From Sulfurospirillum multivorans DSM 12446 (GTDB lineage Bacteria > Campylobacterota > Campylobacteria > Campylobacterales > Sulfurospirillaceae), in assembly GCF_000568815.1 (NCBI RefSeq), contig NZ_CP007201.1, forward strand, positions 248,001 through 312,000: 64,000 nt of DNA. The letters run 5' to 3'. Shown piece after piece: positions 62,437 to 64,000 of this stretch (positions are counted from its first letter, which is position 1; each line of letters opens with the position of its first letter). The position numbers and the translations under genes were made by a program. Under the pieces are notes generated by a model. The model saw only the letters and a program-made list of their open reading frames with translations, was not told the origin of the DNA and did no database searches.

Positions 62437-64000
62437 AGTTCGTATAACCGAAATAGCAAAAGAACTGGGCATGAAGAACAAAGAAATCGTTGACAAAGCG
62501 GTAGATCTTGGTCTTGATGTCAAAGGGCATTCAAGTTCAATTAGTACAGAAGATGCCGAAAAACTCATGAATTACGTCTTAAGCGGAGAGACAGCACAAG
62601 CAAGCAAGCCGTCCCCTCAACCTAAAGCTCCAGAGATTAAACACGTTGAAGTCGTAGAGACTCCAGCACCTGTCGTTGAAAAACCAAAAGTACCTGAAGT
62701 TGCTGCTCCTAAAACGAAGACATTAAAAGAAAAAGAGCTTGAAACGGGGCATACCGCTCAAACTATCCCTCAAAAAGAGGTGGTTGAAAACGCAGTATCA
62801 GATGTCGTCGCAGATAAAGTAGAGACCGTAGACAAAGTAGATCCAACCAATGTACAAAAGCGCAGAGGTTTGGTTATTGTCAAAAAGAAGCGACCTGAAG
62901 TTAAAGAGGTCGAAGTTGAAGTAAGACAAAGCCCATCATCATTTTATGGTTCACGCGAGAGTACCCCTTCAAGGAGTATGGAGTCTATGTTTGCTACGTC
63001 TAACAGTGCAAGCGAACTTCAGAAAAAGAAAAAGAAGCTTAAAAAAATACCTGCTGAGAAAAAATCTACAACAGAAAAATTGGATATTGCTTTAAATATT
63101 GAGATGGGAGATAACCGTATTGATACGGAAGAAGAGGATATGATTGTCCTTCCCGATCTTAATGTGGGCCTCTTGGTGAATGAAGAAGCCAAAAAGAAAA
63201 AACAGATCGATCCAAGCCAAATTAGAACCACTAAAAAAACCAATTTTGTGATGCAAGGTATTCAAAGAGTTGGGCGAAAGCGTAGACGCCGTCCAGCGCA
63301 AGTGCAAGAATCCGAAGCGATTAGTGCGATTGAAATTCCTGAAGAAATTAGGGTGTATGAGTTTGCTGAAAAGATCAATAAACCGGTGAGTGAAGTCATT
63401 AAAGAGCTTTTCTCGTTAGGTGTTATGTTTACTAAAAATGACTTTTTAGATAAAGATTCGATTGAAATTTTAGCAGAGACCTTTGGCATCAATGTGACAA
63501 CGGTTAATGATCAAGAAGCGTTTGACTATGTTAAAGCGTACGATGATGAAGGCGAAGCTAGTGATCAAATTCTTGTCGAGCGTGCTCCTGTTATCACGAT
63601 TATGGGTCACGTCGATCATGGTAAAACATCTCTCTTAGATTACATTAGAAGTGCCAAAGTCGCTGCCGGTGAAGCAGGTGGCATTACCCAACACGTGGGT
63701 GCTTATATGGTAGAGAAAAATGGTCGAAACATTACCTTTATCGATACCCCAGGCCATGAAGCATTTACGGAAATGCGTTCACGTGGTGCGAAAGTGACCG
63801 ACATCGTTATCGTTGTTGTCGCTGCCGATGATGGTGTTAAACCTCAAACTAAAGAGGCGATTGAACATGCAAAAGCGGCCAATGTTCCTATTATTATTGC
63901 CGTCAACAAAATGGATAAAGAAGCCGCCAATCCTGATCTTGTCAAAGCGCAACTTGCAGAGCTTGGTATTACCCCTGTTGATTGGGGTGGAGAGCATGAA
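62429..64000 (+). CDS. infB: Translation initiation factor IF-2, 5' part
   Basis: 524 codons are visible; the gene runs off the window end. The N-terminal IF2 domain ([24 protein letters not shown]) is followed by a long charged, Pro/Val/Glu-rich linker of about 250 residues. A second IF2_N-like helical domain ([23 protein letters not shown]) comes next. The GTPase domain has G1 GHVDHGKTS near residue 393, G3 DTPGHE and G4 NKMD. It brings initiator tRNA to the 30S subunit. The domain II-IV region is outside the window. Confidence 0.96.
   Translation, partial: MDKVRITEIAKELGMKNKEIVDKAVDLGLDVKGHSSSISTEDAEKLMNYVLSGETAQASKPSPQPKAPEIKHVEVVETPAPVVEKPKVPEVAAPKTKTLKEKELETGHTAQTIPQKEVVENAVSDVVADKVETVDKVDPTNVQKRRGLVIVKKKRPEVKEVEVEVRQSPSSFYGSRESTPSRSMESMFATSNSASELQKKKKKLKKIPAEKKSTTEKLDIALNIEMGDNRIDTEEEDMIVLPDLNVGLLVNEEAKKKKQIDPSQIRTTKKTNFVMQGIQRVGRKRRRRPAQVQESEAISAIEIPEEIRVYEFAEKINKPVSEVIKELFSLGVMFTKNDFLDKDSIEILAETFGINVTTVNDQEAFDYVKAYDDEGEASDQILVERAPVITIMGHVDHGKTSLLDYIRSAKVAAGEAGGITQHVGAYMVEKNGRNITFIDTPGHEAFTEMRSRGAKVTDIVIVVVAADDGVKPQTKEAIEHAKAANVPIIIAVNKMDKEAANPDLVKAQLAELGITPVDWGGEHE

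Overview
The window is a chromosomal segment of a flagellated, free-living campylobacterotan (epsilonproteobacterium), most likely a Sulfurospirillum-like anaerobe. The basis is protein character, a CheA carrying a C-terminal receiver plus CheV, and gene strings I recall from Campylobacter: hisC-fliF-fliG-fliH-dxs-perR, ahpC/fdxA/ndk/yceD/rpmF/plsX/fabH, ppx-fdxB-cosR-folB-plsY and lpxC-tsaB-thrB-ylxR-infB. The genus is an inference; no rRNA is present.

Bases 1-16,610 are an accessory island. Two identical IS21-family elements in direct orientation (239-2343 and 14348-16452) bracket about 12 kb. Inside are an integrase tail, a toxin-antitoxin pair with a frameshifted antitoxin, an IS3-family element interrupted by an IS256-family element, and a leftward seven-gene operon. 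That operon encodes a DMSO-reductase-family molybdoenzyme (DmsA-, DmsB- and DmsC-like), a TorD-type chaperone, a polyferredoxin, an AraC/Ada-like regulator with a degraded methyltransferase domain, and a radical SAM protein. The outer flanks are broken genes: an unidentified CDS on the left, and an IS110-family transposase start on the right. The operon is visibly more AT-rich than the core. Hand counts of single 60-base lines gave 10 G+C at 9001 and 20 at 12001, against 23 at 21001.

Bases 16,611-64,000 are dense core chromosome. In order they hold greA, argC, an lpxH-like gene, cheV-cheA-cheW, a metF-like gene, serB, tal, a pilT-like ATPase gene split by an IS5-family element, rplY-pth-lptG-like, lysA-pheA-hisC, fliFGH, dxs, perR, ahpC, a chemoreceptor, fdxA, ndk, yceD-rpmF-plsX-fabH, tyrA, bamA, ppx-fdxB-histidine kinase-cosR-folB-plsY, nadA-nadC-flhB, then a DHH phosphoesterase, an M23 peptidase, minC, lpxC, a tsaB-like gene, thrB, ylxR and the 5' part of infB. 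Genes overlap or nearly touch, consistent with long operons.

The clearest signal not explained by genes is a highly iterated palindrome, TTACATGTAA. I count 20 exact copies between 17.6 and 55.6 kb and none in the island. It lies inside genes, mostly encoding Leu-His-Val, and beside several terminators. The island operon, with its degenerate Ada-like regulator, polyferredoxin and radical SAM protein, is the best candidate for an undescribed functional module.
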